The notes beneath the pieces are model-generated. The model made no database searches. It was not told the origin of the DNA and worked only from the letters and a program-made list of their open reading frames with translations. Of a stretch of DNA of 64,000 nucleotides, positions 43,292-52,638 are shown one piece after another. The stretch spans positions 17,794 to 81,793 of the forward strand of contig CACJAW010000005.1 in NCBI GenBank assembly GCA_902591495.1. Direction: 5' to 3'. Every line of letters starts with the position of its first letter. Within the stretch, counting starts at the first letter, position 1. The translations under genes were made by a program, and so were the position numbers. Source of the stretch: an uncultured Pseudohongiella sp. (GTDB taxonomy: Bacteria; Pseudomonadota; Gammaproteobacteria; Pseudomonadales; Pseudohongiellaceae).

Positions 43292-44281
43292 CTACTCGAT
43301 TCCCAGAGCGTCCATTTCCTGCCTACGCTCACCTCTTAACAGATTGGTCATCCCGTAATTGCCTTCATGACAAGAATATTCGTAGAGAAGTCCATCGACT
43401 CGGGTCATCGGCACCATTGCAGTAATCTTATCCGTAAAAGTACCGGGGTCGTTGATAGTGAACTCATACTCTACGGTTGTCTCATTGACCCGAGTAAAAC
43501 GCTCTGTAAGTGACTTTTCGCGAGCGTTTCCATACGGTGAGGCAAGAAAGCTTTGGACCATATCGCTAAAATTCTTAGTTTCTATGACAAGTGTATCTCC
43601 ATCCCAATAGCCCCTGGAATCACCCGACCAAAGGCGAATATCGTCGTGTAGCTGGTGATTTTCGTTTAACGACACCACTCGCGCATCATGGACCATCTCA
43701 GTCATGATGACCACATGGTCCTTGTGCTGAAAGATCTGAATATTGTTGTTGTAAGCGCTGGGCATAAACGGAGGACCCGCATTAAAACCAGCAATACATC
43801 TTTCAGAGAGGCCTCGGTCTTCTGGGCCATCTTTTGAGATTCCACCAGCGCCCATAAATCTTACTGGGCGCTGACTCGGATAATCCTGACTGACTCCTCC
43901 CCGCTGCATGAAAGCCCCTTCCACAATTTCTGGAATGCGCCCGTTTTTAGGATAGGTAATTAAGGAGGTCCTCAGGTCATACCCAATGGCCGCCCTCTCA
44001 TACCAAAATGAGTTATATCCTCCGACACCGTCGAAGTGCGACTCTGCTCTTGCTTCAAAGGCTGACACAGATTGGTCACGATTTTCTTCGTTCTCGTCTG
44101 GGGTAAAGTACTCTCGATCGCCGTACCTGATATCCCTTTGAACTGGAGTATGGGACGCAAAATTCCATACTCCTTGAAGATTGGGCTGGTCGTATTCGGT
44201 CCTCGGGACAGTGTAATCCGCTTGTGTTAACCCAATAGACGAAGCTGAGGAAAGCAAAATTGTCAGAACTAAATTTTTCAT
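43292..44281 (-). CDS. secreted protein of the repeated GDSRG/CHEGN family, copy 4
   Basis: A 329-residue exported protein with a signal peptide ending near GLTQA. It is closest to copy 2: YDQPNLQGVWNF, YPKNGRIPE, DRGLSERCIAGFNAGPPFMP, SAYNNNIQIFQHKD, EMVHDARVV, GDSRGYWDGDTLVIETKNF and YEYSCHEGNYGMTNLLRGER line up with it in order. The two lie about 27 kb apart and in opposite orientation. Genes on either side are a GST (minus strand) and, divergently, a cupin; no PQQ gene is adjacent here. ATG 44281 has a weak GGTGAA site. Confidence 0.85.
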   Translation of the reverse strand: MKNLVLTILLSSASSIGLTQADYTVPRTEYDQPNLQGVWNFASHTPVQRDIRYGDREYFTPDENEENRDQSVSAFEARAESHFDGVGGYNSFWYERAAIGYDLRTSLITYPKNGRIPEIVEGAFMQRGGVSQDYPSQRPVRFMGAGGISKDGPEDRGLSERCIAGFNAGPPFMPSAYNNNIQIFQHKDHVVIMTEMVHDARVVSLNENHQLHDDIRLWSGDSRGYWDGDTLVIETKNFSDMVQSFLASPYGNAREKSLTERFTRVNETTVEYEFTINDPGTFTDKITAMVPMTRVDGLLYEYSCHEGNYGMTNLLRGERRQEMDALGIE

Positions 44282-44430
44282 GGAGTTTCACCTGAGCTCG
44301 AAATGTTCTTTGACTAGAAGCTTATCAGACATTTTTTGATGAACAAAAGGGGTGTTAGTGTAGTATGGGATTAATTGCAAAATTTTATACAACCAATGAT
44401 CAAAAAAACGGGTTAACTGGGGATAATTTT

Positions 44431-45006
44431 ATGTTCAAGAATACTAAGCTTGTCATGGGAATGCTTGTCTGCATGTGCGGAACGCTAGTTTTTACCTCGT
44501 CCTCACAGGAAAACTCACCTCAATATGCTACTGATGTGAAGTTTCAGGAGTGGCAGAACGTCATCCATGCACCTGAGGGGCGAGTCGATCGTCAAGTCAA
44601 AGTTGTAGATATAGGTGATGCTAATGTTGCTGTTGGGGTTCTCTTCCGTGATCGAATTGAAGCCAGTGGGGAACCAGTAAGCGGTATTGTTCATAGTCAT
44701 GTTTCAGAGGTTTATTACATAACCAAAGGCTCTGGCACATTGGTAACCGGTGGAACATTGTTGGGGCGTCGAGACGCGCCTTCAGATTCGGATATCGTAA
44801 ATGTGCTTGTTGGGGATAGTTTCTTCACTTCTGTGGCTCGGGGTGATGGACAAGTTCGGGAGGTGAGAGAGGGAGACATTGTCGTCATCCCAGCTGGGGT
44901 ATTCCATGGCTGGCATTCGGTAGATGAGCGAGTTGAAATGGTTAGTATTAGGCCGGACCCAAAAAAAGTGCTTCCAGAAGGCTACGTTAATCCTTATGCA
45001 GAATAG
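44431..45006 (+). CDS. exported cupin-domain protein
   Basis: A 191-residue protein with a signal peptide (KNTKLVMGMLVCMCGTLVFTSS) and one cupin barrel. The metal-binding motif is HSHVSEVYYITKGSGTLVTGG and the second half ends IPAGVFHGWH, which supplies the last His. Isomerases, dioxygenases and binding proteins share this fold; the substrate is unknown. ATG 44431 is chosen because GGGGAT lies upstream and the signal peptide begins there; the frame also extends to ATG 44365. It is divergent from family copy 4 and convergent with the hydroxyacid dehydrogenase. Confidence 0.82.
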   Translation: MFKNTKLVMGMLVCMCGTLVFTSSSQENSPQYATDVKFQEWQNVIHAPEGRVDRQVKVVDIGDANVAVGVLFRDRIEASGEPVSGIVHSHVSEVYYITKGSGTLVTGGTLLGRRDAPSDSDIVNVLVGDSFFTSVARGDGQVREVREGDIVVIPAGVFHGWHSVDERVEMVSIRPDPKKVLPEGYVNPYAE

Positions 45007-45045
45007 GGGATTTGGAAGTTTAGGCTGACATACTAAATTTTAAAG

Positions 45046-45984
45046 CTAATAGCCTTTCTTAAAATCCACCAAACCTTCAAGGGTTTCATCTTTAACGAAA
45101 TGGTTTAGGTTTTTTAGGAATAAGCCAACTATATCTTTGGGACGGCTTTCTGCGGCTGTGTGAGCCGTTAATTTTAGATTGGGTACTCCCCATAGTCGAT
45201 CGCTAGTGTCCAATGGTTCTTTTTTTGTTACGTCCAAAATAGCACCAGCTAAATTATTGGAAATTAGTGCCTCGGACAAAGCGTTCTCATCGATTAAGTT
45301 CCCTCTGCCGACGTTAATAATCAGCGCGGTCTTTTTCATTCGTTTCAAGGTCACGGTGTTTATTAAATCAGTGGTGCTTGGAAGGTCTGGCAAGATGCCG
45401 ATCAGGTAGTCAACTTGCTCTAAAAATTTAACAAAGGAACTTTGAGAGAATACTTTACTAAAGTGTGGTGTGAGTTGCCCAGAATTGTTGAGGCCAATTG
45501 TCTTGACCCCTAATTTGCTCATAGCTTCCGCGACAGCACTGCCAATTGAGCCAGTTCCCATAATGCCGGCGGTCTTTTGTGACATCTGTCCGCTTGTGAG
45601 GGGTCGCCATTTTCTATTTTTTTGAAAACTCTGTCTTTCCTCTATTTTGAGCTCGTGCGCCAGAATATGACCAATTACATACTCAGACATTTGTGGACCA
45701 AAAATGCCTTTCACGCTGGTCAGGGCGTAAGAGGTGTTTGGCATTTTAATCAGAGGTGTTACCCCAGCCCACGTGGATTGAACCCAGCGAACTGTGGTGC
45801 TATTTATAACCTCAGATACATAATCGGGTCGACCAAGTATTATTGGCTGTTGTCCATAACCGTTCCTTGTTTCCTCTAGCGTCGATGCCACTGAGATTTC
45901 TGCGAGGGAACCAAGCTCTGCTTTTATTAGACCCGAGTATTCCTCTGAATCTGGAGAGGTTACGAAAATAGGGGGATACTTCAA
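45046..45984 (-). CDS. D-2-hydroxyacid dehydrogenase (GhrA-like)
   Basis: A 312-residue NAD(P)-dependent cytoplasmic enzyme. The nucleotide motif is GTGSIGSAVAEAM, the active-site Arg is in NVGRGNLID, Glu in KKEPLDTSD and His in LTAHTAAE. The layout matches glyoxylate/hydroxypyruvate reductases that interconvert 2-oxoacids and D-2-hydroxyacids. It lies 74 bases downstream of the exported hydroxyacid oxidase on the same strand, so both may handle the same hydroxyacid pool. Confidence 0.9.
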   Translation of the reverse strand: MKYPPIFVTSPDSEEYSGLIKAELGSLAEISVASTLEETRNGYGQQPIILGRPDYVSEVINSTTVRWVQSTWAGVTPLIKMPNTSYALTSVKGIFGPQMSEYVIGHILAHELKIEERQSFQKNRKWRPLTSGQMSQKTAGIMGTGSIGSAVAEAMSKLGVKTIGLNNSGQLTPHFSKVFSQSSFVKFLEQVDYLIGILPDLPSTTDLINTVTLKRMKKTALIINVGRGNLIDENALSEALISNNLAGAILDVTKKEPLDTSDRLWGVPNLKLTAHTAAESRPKDIVGLFLKNLNHFVKDETLEGLVDFKKGY

Positions 45985-46058
45985 ACCCTTGTCACCTCCA
46001 CTACATTATGCCCAAACACGCTATCGTGCTGAGGCGGCATCAAATCCAGAGACTATTG

Positions 46059-47270
46059 TTAAAGCAATTCTCTACCAAGTCGTCCTCTCGGTACTCGGTA
46101 GCCTGCATCAATTACATAATCTGGCCCCACAGATTCAACAGTGGGCGTACCACTCCCCATCATAGCTATTCTTAATTCTCGATTTAACAAGTCGAGAACT
46201 CTCTCTACACCGGCCTGTCCAAATGCACCAAGACCCCAGCAGTACGGTCGCCCGATTCCAACTGCGTTAGCCCCAAGAGCAAGAGCTTTATAGACATCAG
46301 TCCCTCTTCGGAATCCGCTGTCAATGATGATCGGTACGCGCCCATTCACTGCACTTACAATTTCAGGTAAACACTCGATTGAACCGCGATCAGATTCAAT
46401 AGCTCGCCCTCCATGATTTGATACCCAAATACCATCAGCGCCATTCTCCACTGCTAGCGACGCATCAATGCCAACCTCGATACCTTTAATTATGACCTTC
46501 ATATTAGTCGCTTCTTTGAGTCTTCCAATCACATCCCAAGTTAATGAGGGATCGTTCAAACCTACGCCACGCATGTCCAGTCCATCAAATATGGGTTTAG
46601 CTTGGCCTTGATGACAATTGGAGCACGTACGTGTGTCTTCTCTCACCAACTTTGCTTGAGTTTCTACATTTCGTCCGCCTGGTAAATCGATCGTTAAACA
46701 GACCGCTGTTGCACCAGCTCTCTCAGCTCGCTGCACCATGGCGACGGTATATTCCCAGCGAGTTGTCGGATACAACTGAAACCAAATAGGACCGCCTCTC
46801 TGCTCGATGACTGCTTCAATTGGAGTCGAGGATTGAGTTGAAAGTGCCATATGATGATTTTTGGCGGCAGCAGCTCTTGCTGTTCCGAGTTCGGCCTCAG
46901 CGTGGTAGGCGCCATGACTTCCCACCGGGCAGAGAAAAATTGGCGAGCTGGCTTCTGCGCCAAGCACATTTACTGATAAATCTGGTTCACTGACATCAAC
47001 GAGTCGCCTTGGCTTGATTTGAAACCGCGTAAAGCCCCCGCGATTTGCTCTCAACGTCATGTCTCCGTCCACTCCGGTCGACAAATAACCGAAATGTGCT
47101 GGTGGTATTTTCTCTCTGGCGATTGATTCCATTTCGAAAACGTTTATTACTTCCGAGGGATCGGTAAGCCGCTCACCTAATGTTTCCTCCACCTCTTGGG
47201 CAAAAGCTTCATAACTGGTGAGTAAAGGGCTAGCCGCCATAAACTTAAGGAATTCTCGACGTTGGGTCAT
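46059..47270 (-). CDS. exported alpha-hydroxy-acid oxidase with an internal CxxCH motif
   Basis: A 403-residue FMN TIM-barrel enzyme of the LldD/glycolate-oxidase family. The N-terminus TQRREFLKFMAA is a twin-arginine signal, unlike usual members. Active-site blocks are FHYxx-like GYLSTGVDGDMTL, CPVGSHGAYH, IDLPGGRN, WVSNHGGRAIE (catalytic His) and DSGFRRGTDVYKALALGANAV. An insertion in the region after DLPGGRN carries CSNCHQG (Cys216, Cys219, His220), a c-type haem signature not part of the classical family. ATG 47270 is fixed by GGAGG five bases upstream. It is divergent from the isochorismatase-like gene across 206 bases. Confidence 0.88.
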   Translation of the reverse strand: MTQRREFLKFMAASPLLTSYEAFAQEVEETLGERLTDPSEVINVFEMESIAREKIPPAHFGYLSTGVDGDMTLRANRGGFTRFQIKPRRLVDVSEPDLSVNVLGAEASSPIFLCPVGSHGAYHAEAELGTARAAAAKNHHMALSTQSSTPIEAVIEQRGGPIWFQLYPTTRWEYTVAMVQRAERAGATAVCLTIDLPGGRNVETQAKLVREDTRTCSNCHQGQAKPIFDGLDMRGVGLNDPSLTWDVIGRLKEATNMKVIIKGIEVGIDASLAVENGADGIWVSNHGGRAIESDRGSIECLPEIVSAVNGRVPIIIDSGFRRGTDVYKALALGANAVGIGRPYCWGLGAFGQAGVERVLDLLNRELRIAMMGSGTPTVESVGPDYVIDAGYRVPRGRLGRELL

Positions 47271-47476
47271 ACTGCCTCCAGTGGTGCAATTCAAATATAG
47301 TAGTTAAGTATATCGTAGAGAACCTATAAGGACAGCTCTCTATTGCCTGGTCGAAGTTTCTATACGGCTGTTGCAAGGGAGTTTGTTTGTCCTTAACTTT
47401 ATGCAGCTCTATTGAATAGTTAGATTAGAGTCTCTAGGATTTAGCAATATATATGAACTAACCAAAGGACTAAATT

Positions 47477-48142
47477 ATGCTCAAAAGAACCTACTTAATA
47501 GCACTCTCACTGTGTTTACTAATCGCATATGCAGCCCATGGGGATGAATACGACTATGATCCGCAGAGAACAGCCATTCTTTTAGTCGACCCTTATAATG
47601 ACTTCCTTTCAGAGGGCGGTCTCCTTTACGATAGATCGAGAGAAACGCTCGAGGCAAATAATGCCATCGAGAACATGAAGAACCTAATTACGGCTGCGAG
47701 AGCGGCAGGCATTAAAGTAATTTACGTGCCACATCATCAGTCCCGAGAGGGTGATAAAATTGGTTGGAAATTCGGGAGAGGAACAGGTGGTGTTTTCAAG
47801 GCCGGCACTTGGGCGGCAGAGTACCATCCCGACTTGCAAATGCAACCAGGAGATATTGAGGCTCGTCAACACTGGCAATCTAGTGGTTTTGCCAATACCG
47901 ACTTAGATTTTTTATTAAAACAACACGATATCGATCATGTAATTTTGGCGGGCATGAGAGCGAATACTTGTATTGAATCAACAGCGCGCTATGCCGTTGA
48001 ACTTGGATACCATACCACTATGGTCACAGATGCTGTCGGAGCCTTCAATATGAGAGAAATGACAGCTGCTATTGAGATTGATTATCCTGTGATAAGCCAC
48101 AACGTATTGACCACTCAGGAATTTGTAGATTCGATTAACTAA
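47477..48142 (+). CDS. exported isochorismatase-like cysteine hydrolase
   Basis: A 221-residue protein with a signal peptide (1-22) and an isochorismatase-family domain. The nucleophilic-site blocks are LLVDPYNDFLS (Asp38) and GMRANTCIESTARYAVELG (Cys165). The conserved Lys is not clearly placed; RQHWQSSGFANTDLDFLL occupies that region, as in a subfamily with SSGFANTDLD. Family enzymes hydrolyse amides or vinyl ethers (nicotinamidase, N-carbamoyl hydrolases). Export is unusual for the family. AAGGA precedes ATG. A TRAP transporter gene pair follows on the same strand. Confidence 0.85.
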   Translation: MLKRTYLIALSLCLLIAYAAHGDEYDYDPQRTAILLVDPYNDFLSEGGLLYDRSRETLEANNAIENMKNLITAARAAGIKVIYVPHHQSREGDKIGWKFGRGTGGVFKAGTWAAEYHPDLQMQPGDIEARQHWQSSGFANTDLDFLLKQHDIDHVILAGMRANTCIESTARYAVELGYHTTMVTDAVGAFNMREMTAAIEIDYPVISHNVLTTQEFVDSIN

Positions 48143-48308
48143 TGGAAGAGTGATTTTTCGAGCCAAAATTTGATGGGTTTCATAATAGACGCATTATTTA
48201 CATTACTGTTTAAGTGACGGTAAATGTAATAAATATGGGGTGCTTGTTAGTTGTTTTATTAGTATTCTCTAGTTTTAGAGCTGTAATTTGTCCTGGAGAA
48301 AAATAAGA

Positions 48309-49499
48309 GTGTTTTTAAAGCATCCCCGAAGTTCGAATTTAACCTTGCTTAAATTATTTTTGGCTACAACCACAGTTTTTAGTCTAACAGTTTCTAGTAA
48401 TGCTCTCTCACAGGCAGGAAAATCACCCTTTCCGCGGCAAATGGCCTGGACTGCTTATAATCTTGGTTCTACAGGATACAATCAAGCTGTGGCAATAGGC
48501 GCGATGTTACGAGAAAAATTTGGTGTGACCTTACGAGTGATTCCAGGACAAAACGATGTATCCCGACTTTTACCATTGAAGACCGGCAGAGTAGACTTCA
48601 CCGTTAATGGGGTTTCAACCTATTTCGCTCAAGAAGGTATGTTCCAATTTGCGAATGATCAGTGGGGTCCGCAGCCGGTTAGATTGCTGATGACCTCTAA
48701 CGGACTTAGTAATCAGACCGTAGGGGTTGCAGCAGACATTGGTGTGGAAGAGATTGCGGATTTAAGGGGTCGCAGAATTCCCTATGTACGCGGCGCTCCT
48801 GCTTTGAACGTTTCTATGGAAGCTTATCTCGCCTGCGGTAACTTAACTTGGGACGATGTTGTGAGAGTAGATTTCCCCGGGTACGATGCTGCCTGGAATG
48901 GTGTCATAAACGGTGATGTGGATGCCGGCTTTGGCACAACTGTCTCTGGACCGATGTATCGGGTGGAAGCGTCGCCTAGAGGTATTTTTTGGCCACCAGC
49001 ACCCCATGATGACCAAGGTTGTTGGGAGCGTATGTTAGCCATCGGACCGTATTTTACAAAGCACCATGCTACTCGGGGAGCGGGAATAGATCCTAATAAT
49101 CCGCAAGAGGCTGGGACCTATCCCTACCCAATGTTAACCGCGTTATCCGACCAGGACGAAAACTTGGTTCGCGCGCTGACTCAGGCGATACACGAAAACT
49201 ACGATGATTTTAAGGACTCTGATCCAGGGGCAATTGGTTGGGAACTTGATCGGCAGGTATTTCAGTGGGTTGTACCCTATCACGATGGTGCAGTTCAGTA
49301 CTGGCGTGAGATAGGAATTTGGACGGATGAATTAGAGCAACATAACAGTTCATTGGTCGCAAGGCAGGAAGTTCTTGCGGGTGCATGGTCCGAATTTATT
49401 CAGGAAGAAATCGACGACCAACAAGAATTCGTCGAGGCCTGGGAGCGATTGAGGGCTCAGCGATTGGAGGAAGCTGGTTTCAATCCAGTCTGGCGATAG
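48309..49499 (+). CDS. TAXI-family TRAP transporter substrate-binding protein
   Basis: A 396-residue periplasmic binding protein with a signal peptide ending NALSQ. The TAXI fold is seen in WTAYNLGSTGYNQAVAIG, LKTGRVDFTVNG, DLRGRRIPYVRG and GYDAAWNGVINGDVDAG. It delivers an unknown ligand, probably an organic acid or amino acid, to the permease encoded directly downstream. GTG 48309 is chosen from GGAG at 48295-48298; the longer frame begins at a TTG in front of that site. The permease GTG start lies 4 bases after the stop of this gene. Confidence 0.88.
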   Translation: MFLKHPRSSNLTLLKLFLATTTVFSLTVSSNALSQAGKSPFPRQMAWTAYNLGSTGYNQAVAIGAMLREKFGVTLRVIPGQNDVSRLLPLKTGRVDFTVNGVSTYFAQEGMFQFANDQWGPQPVRLLMTSNGLSNQTVGVAADIGVEEIADLRGRRIPYVRGAPALNVSMEAYLACGNLTWDDVVRVDFPGYDAAWNGVINGDVDAGFGTTVSGPMYRVEASPRGIFWPPAPHDDQGCWERMLAIGPYFTKHHATRGAGIDPNNPQEAGTYPYPMLTALSDQDENLVRALTQAIHENYDDFKDSDPGAIGWELDRQVFQWVVPYHDGAVQYWREIGIWTDELEQHNSSLVARQEVLAGAWSEFIQEEIDDQQEFVEAWERLRAQRLEEAGFNPVWR

Positions 49500-49503
49500 T
49501 GTA

Positions 49504-51468
49504 GTGTCCAAAGATACTGATAATTTACCAACACCGTTGCGGTGGCTGACTGGAATAGCAGCTCTAACCAGTGCTTTTTTGGCAATGGATTCTCTGCGGC
49601 TTTTTTCGGAAAACCCTTTGCTAGATTTTGCAATCACACTGCAGAATCATTATTACTACGCATTGATCGGAGTACTGCTGCCTCTTTGTTTTCTTCTCAA
49701 CCCGTCATTTTCGAACAATAAAACATATTGGTTTGATGGCTTTTTGGGGTGCCTTGCCCTTATCGTTTGTGCTTTCTTTTTTGCAAACGCAGAGACGATG
49801 CTCGATTACGGTTGGGAGTTTTCGGCGCCGGATTCCGCGGTTTGGATGAGCTACGTATTATGGGCGTTAATTATGGAGGGAGTCAGGCGAACAGGTGGTT
49901 GGATTCTTTTTGTTTTAGTTTTAGTTTTTTCTCTCTATCCAATATTCGCTGAGAGTTTGCCTGGGCCAATATCAGGCATGGCATCTACGCCCGCAGACAC
50001 AGCTGCCTATCACGTCATGAGTATAGAAAGTATTCTTGGTTTGCCATTCAGAGCTTTTGCTCAGCTTGTTATCGGTTTCCTAATTTTTGGTATAGCTCTT
50101 CAAAAAACAGGGGGAGGGCGTTTTTTTATAAATTTGGCGTTCGCAGCTTTTGGCCATGTTCGCGGAGGATCAGCTAAAGTAGCGATTGTTTCTAGCGGGT
50201 TAATGGGTTCGATGAGTGGAAGTGTAATTACTAATGTTTTGACAACTGGCCAGATGACGATTCCTGCCATGGAAAAAAATGGCATGGAGAAAGAGTACGC
50301 TGCAGGGGTAGAGTCGTGCGCATCAACAGGCGGCGTCCTACTGCCGCCAATCATGGGGTCGACGGCTTTCGTGATGGCAACTTTTTTAAATGTTGCTTAT
50401 ACCACAGTCGCTTTGGCGGCAGCGATTCCAGCTTTTCTGTATTTCTTTGGACTCTTCATGCAGATAGATGCCTATGCTGCTCGAAAAGGTCTAGTGGGAA
50501 CTCCTAAGGAAGAATTACCCAGTTTGTCGGAGACCATGAAGCAGGGTTGGTATTATATAGCAGCTTTCTTGGTTTTGATTTTTCTATTAGTTTACTTGCA
50601 AAGAGAGGCAGTGGCTCCGTTTATTGCTACGGGACTTCTACTTCTGTTGAATCAACTTTCTCCTGAGTATCGTTGGAATTTAAATCAAGCTGGGGACTTC
50701 CTTGTCGCTACTGGAAAGCTTCTCATGGAGCTGCTCACCATTATGGCTGGTGTAGGTTTAATTGTGGGCGCATTATCCATTACTGGGCTATCTGGCACCT
50801 TAGTAAATGATTTGCTGTATTTGGCGGGAGATTCTCCGCTTGTTCTCTTATTAATGGGAGCCTTTTGCAGTTTTATATTGGGTATCGGGATGACAGTAAC
50901 GGCGGCATATGTGTTTTTGGCGATTGTTCTTGCTCCAGCATTAATACAAGGTGGATTGGAGCCTATGAGTGTTCATCTGTTCATCTTGTACTGGGGCATG
51001 CTCTCTTTCATAACACCACCGGTTGCCCTGGGTGCTTTTGCTGCAGCAAGTATCGCTGGCTCCTCTGCTCTCGCGACTGGCTTTAAAGCAATGCGATTAG
51101 GAAGTGTGATTTACTTCATACCATTCTTTTTTGTGCTAGAACCAGCACTTATTCTATCGGGAACTTGGTGGGAAACTATTTTTGCCGCTGCCAAGGTAGG
51201 TGTGGGCATAATCTTGATAGCAGGCTCACTACAAAGCTACCTTTTTGGAATTGGACACGTTGATAAAGAAGGAGTTCAGGGTATCGTGGGTCGGATACTT
51301 ATGGGAATCGGCGGCGGAGTCATAGCTTTACCTGCGTCTGGCATGCTTGGCATTAACCTTGGTCCCCTGGCGCTTTTACTGCTGGGTGTTGTGGTTTCAG
51401 TGCTGGGTGTATTTATCAGTTTTAACACGGCCAAGTCTGACGCAGCGCCTTTCTCAGCTGCTGACTAA
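49504..51468 (+). CDS. fused TRAP transporter permease (DctQM-type, TAXI system)
   Basis: A 654-residue inner-membrane protein with many hydrophobic segments, combining the small (Q) and large (M) TRAP subunits. Blocks typical of the TAXI-associated fused permease are ALIMEGVRRTGGWILFVLV, GGGRFFINLAFAAFGHVRGG, VESCASTGGVLLPPIMGSTAF and FITPPVALGAFAAASIAGS. It imports the ligand of the binding protein just upstream, driven by an ion gradient (Na+ in characterised TRAPs). The start is GTG 49504. A hairpin at 51499 is a likely end of the operon. Confidence 0.9.
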   Translation: MSKDTDNLPTPLRWLTGIAALTSAFLAMDSLRLFSENPLLDFAITLQNHYYYALIGVLLPLCFLLNPSFSNNKTYWFDGFLGCLALIVCAFFFANAETMLDYGWEFSAPDSAVWMSYVLWALIMEGVRRTGGWILFVLVLVFSLYPIFAESLPGPISGMASTPADTAAYHVMSIESILGLPFRAFAQLVIGFLIFGIALQKTGGGRFFINLAFAAFGHVRGGSAKVAIVSSGLMGSMSGSVITNVLTTGQMTIPAMEKNGMEKEYAAGVESCASTGGVLLPPIMGSTAFVMATFLNVAYTTVALAAAIPAFLYFFGLFMQIDAYAARKGLVGTPKEELPSLSETMKQGWYYIAAFLVLIFLLVYLQREAVAPFIATGLLLLLNQLSPEYRWNLNQAGDFLVATGKLLMELLTIMAGVGLIVGALSITGLSGTLVNDLLYLAGDSPLVLLLMGAFCSFILGIGMTVTAAYVFLAIVLAPALIQGGLEPMSVHLFILYWGMLSFITPPVALGAFAAASIAGSSALATGFKAMRLGSVIYFIPFFFVLEPALILSGTWWETIFAAAKVGVGIILIAGSLQSYLFGIGHVDKEGVQGIVGRILMGIGGGVIALPASGMLGINLGPLALLLLGVVVSVLGVFISFNTAKSDAAPFSAAD

Positions 51469-51498
51469 ATTTTTTATATCGAGCCTACCTATTTTGCG

Positions 51499-51518
51499 AA
51501 GGATCTAATGATCCTTTT
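51499..51518 (+). terminator. probable terminator of the TAXI-TRAP operon
   Basis: AAGGATC (51499-51505) pairs with GATCCTT (51510-51516) around a TAAT loop, ending in a four-T run to 51518, 30 bases after the permease stop codon. The stem is short (7 bp) and the T run modest, so confidence is limited. Confidence 0.5.
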
Positions 51519-51642
51519 CACTTGATGTTTGGGTGAATGTAGCCCGCAGGCAAGTTATTTCAAGAACCTGCCACTAATAATATTTGCTATTGTATCGGAT
51601 AATATTTTAAGACAACTCAACTAACTGTAATAAGGAGACAAA

Positions 51643-52200
51643 ATGAGTTTTCAAGATATGGGTTCCCTTGGAGAATTTATTGCAGCTTTGGCAACGGTGG
51701 TTACACTCCTTTACTTGTCTGCACAAATACGTCAAACCAATTTAATTACTAAAGCTCAGTTTGGACATGGGTTAACCCATCGACTTTACGAGCGGTTCTT
51801 TCAAACGGCAAAGGATCAGGAATTTGCAGAGTTTTTGGGTAAAGATTGGGCGGCTGAGGATCTAAGCTCGGTCGAAAAGTCTAGGATTACATTCTTTACA
51901 ATAATGCTGTTAGTCGATGTTTTTGATGTCTACGATAAGGTAAAACAGGGCTTGGTAGAGAAAAAGCATCTGGATATGAGAGTTCATATGCTTAGGACCG
52001 GGATTTTTAGATCACCAACAGGAGCCCGCCTTTGGAGTTTTTGGAAGACTGTCCGGGATCAGGAATTTGTTGACTGGTTTGAAAAAAATGTAGTTGACCC
52101 AAACGCAATGGCAGAATTTATAGAAAAATTTCGAGAGGATAATCCGGACGAGGGCGAGTACAAAAGGGGTGAGACTAATAGCTTTATTAGAACGGAATAG
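51643..52200 (+). CDS. small membrane-associated protein of unknown function
   Basis: A 185-residue protein. One hydrophobic segment near the N-terminus (MGSLGEFIAALATVVTLLYLS) is followed by a soluble helical domain with QIRQTNLITKAQFGHGLTHRLYERFFQ and RLWSFWKTVRDQEFVDWFEKNV. This arrangement (N-terminal helix, then repeated aromatic-rich helices) is common in uncharacterised bacterial proteins of this size, and I cannot name a family. AAGGAG precedes ATG. It follows the TRAP permease after a probable terminator. Confidence 0.65.
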   Translation: MSFQDMGSLGEFIAALATVVTLLYLSAQIRQTNLITKAQFGHGLTHRLYERFFQTAKDQEFAEFLGKDWAAEDLSSVEKSRITFFTIMLLVDVFDVYDKVKQGLVEKKHLDMRVHMLRTGIFRSPTGARLWSFWKTVRDQEFVDWFEKNVVDPNAMAEFIEKFREDNPDEGEYKRGETNSFIRTE

Positions 52201-52233
52201 GGTGGTTAGCGGAATCCTTGTGGTTAGGAGACT

Positions 52234-52638
52234 TTAGGAATTATCAATCATAAAACTAGCTTGAGTCTCCGCAACCGTATCGCCAGTATCCTCTCTGACC
52301 ATCTTGCCTTCCATCACGATGAGTCGGTTTCGCTGTTTGATGCACTGACCTTCGACATTAACTTTTGTGCCAATCTTAAGGTTATCTTTGTATCGGATAT
52401 CACATTTCGCTGTGTAGGCTCGAATGCCTTTCAAATATATCCAATTAGCCATTACATCATCTAGAACACTGAAAATAATTCCACCATGCGTTACGTCATC
52501 ATATCCGCAGTGCTCAACTTTTGGAGTAAATTCAGAGCGGCAGATATCGCCATCTAACCTGAACTTCAGTTTCAATCCGATATTGTTTTCGGGGCCACAG
52601 ACAAAACATTTGCTGGCATCTAAACTATTATTGCTCAT
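52234..52638 (-). CDS. PaaI-type hot-dog thioesterase
   Basis: A 134-residue cytoplasmic hot-dog protein. The N-terminus has CFVCGPENNIGLKLKF, typical of the PaaI/YbaW-like group with conserved cysteines, and the central helix block is VTHGGIIFSVLDDVMANW, in which HGG(I) and the Asp are the thioesterase motif. Members hydrolyse acyl-CoA thioesters. It is convergent with the gene at 51643 and divergent from the small exported protein at 52858. Confidence 0.88.
   Translation of the reverse strand: MSNNSLDASKCFVCGPENNIGLKLKFRLDGDICRSEFTPKVEHCGYDDVTHGGIIFSVLDDVMANWIYLKGIRAYTAKCDIRYKDNLKIGTKVNVEGQCIKQRNRLIVMEGKMVREDTGDTVAETQASFMIDNS

Noticed and set aside
48198..48229. Inverted repeat TTACATT ... 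AATGTAA after the isochorismatase-like gene
   Set aside because: The stem is 7 bp with a bulge and is A+T rich; it is neither a good terminator nor a known operator.
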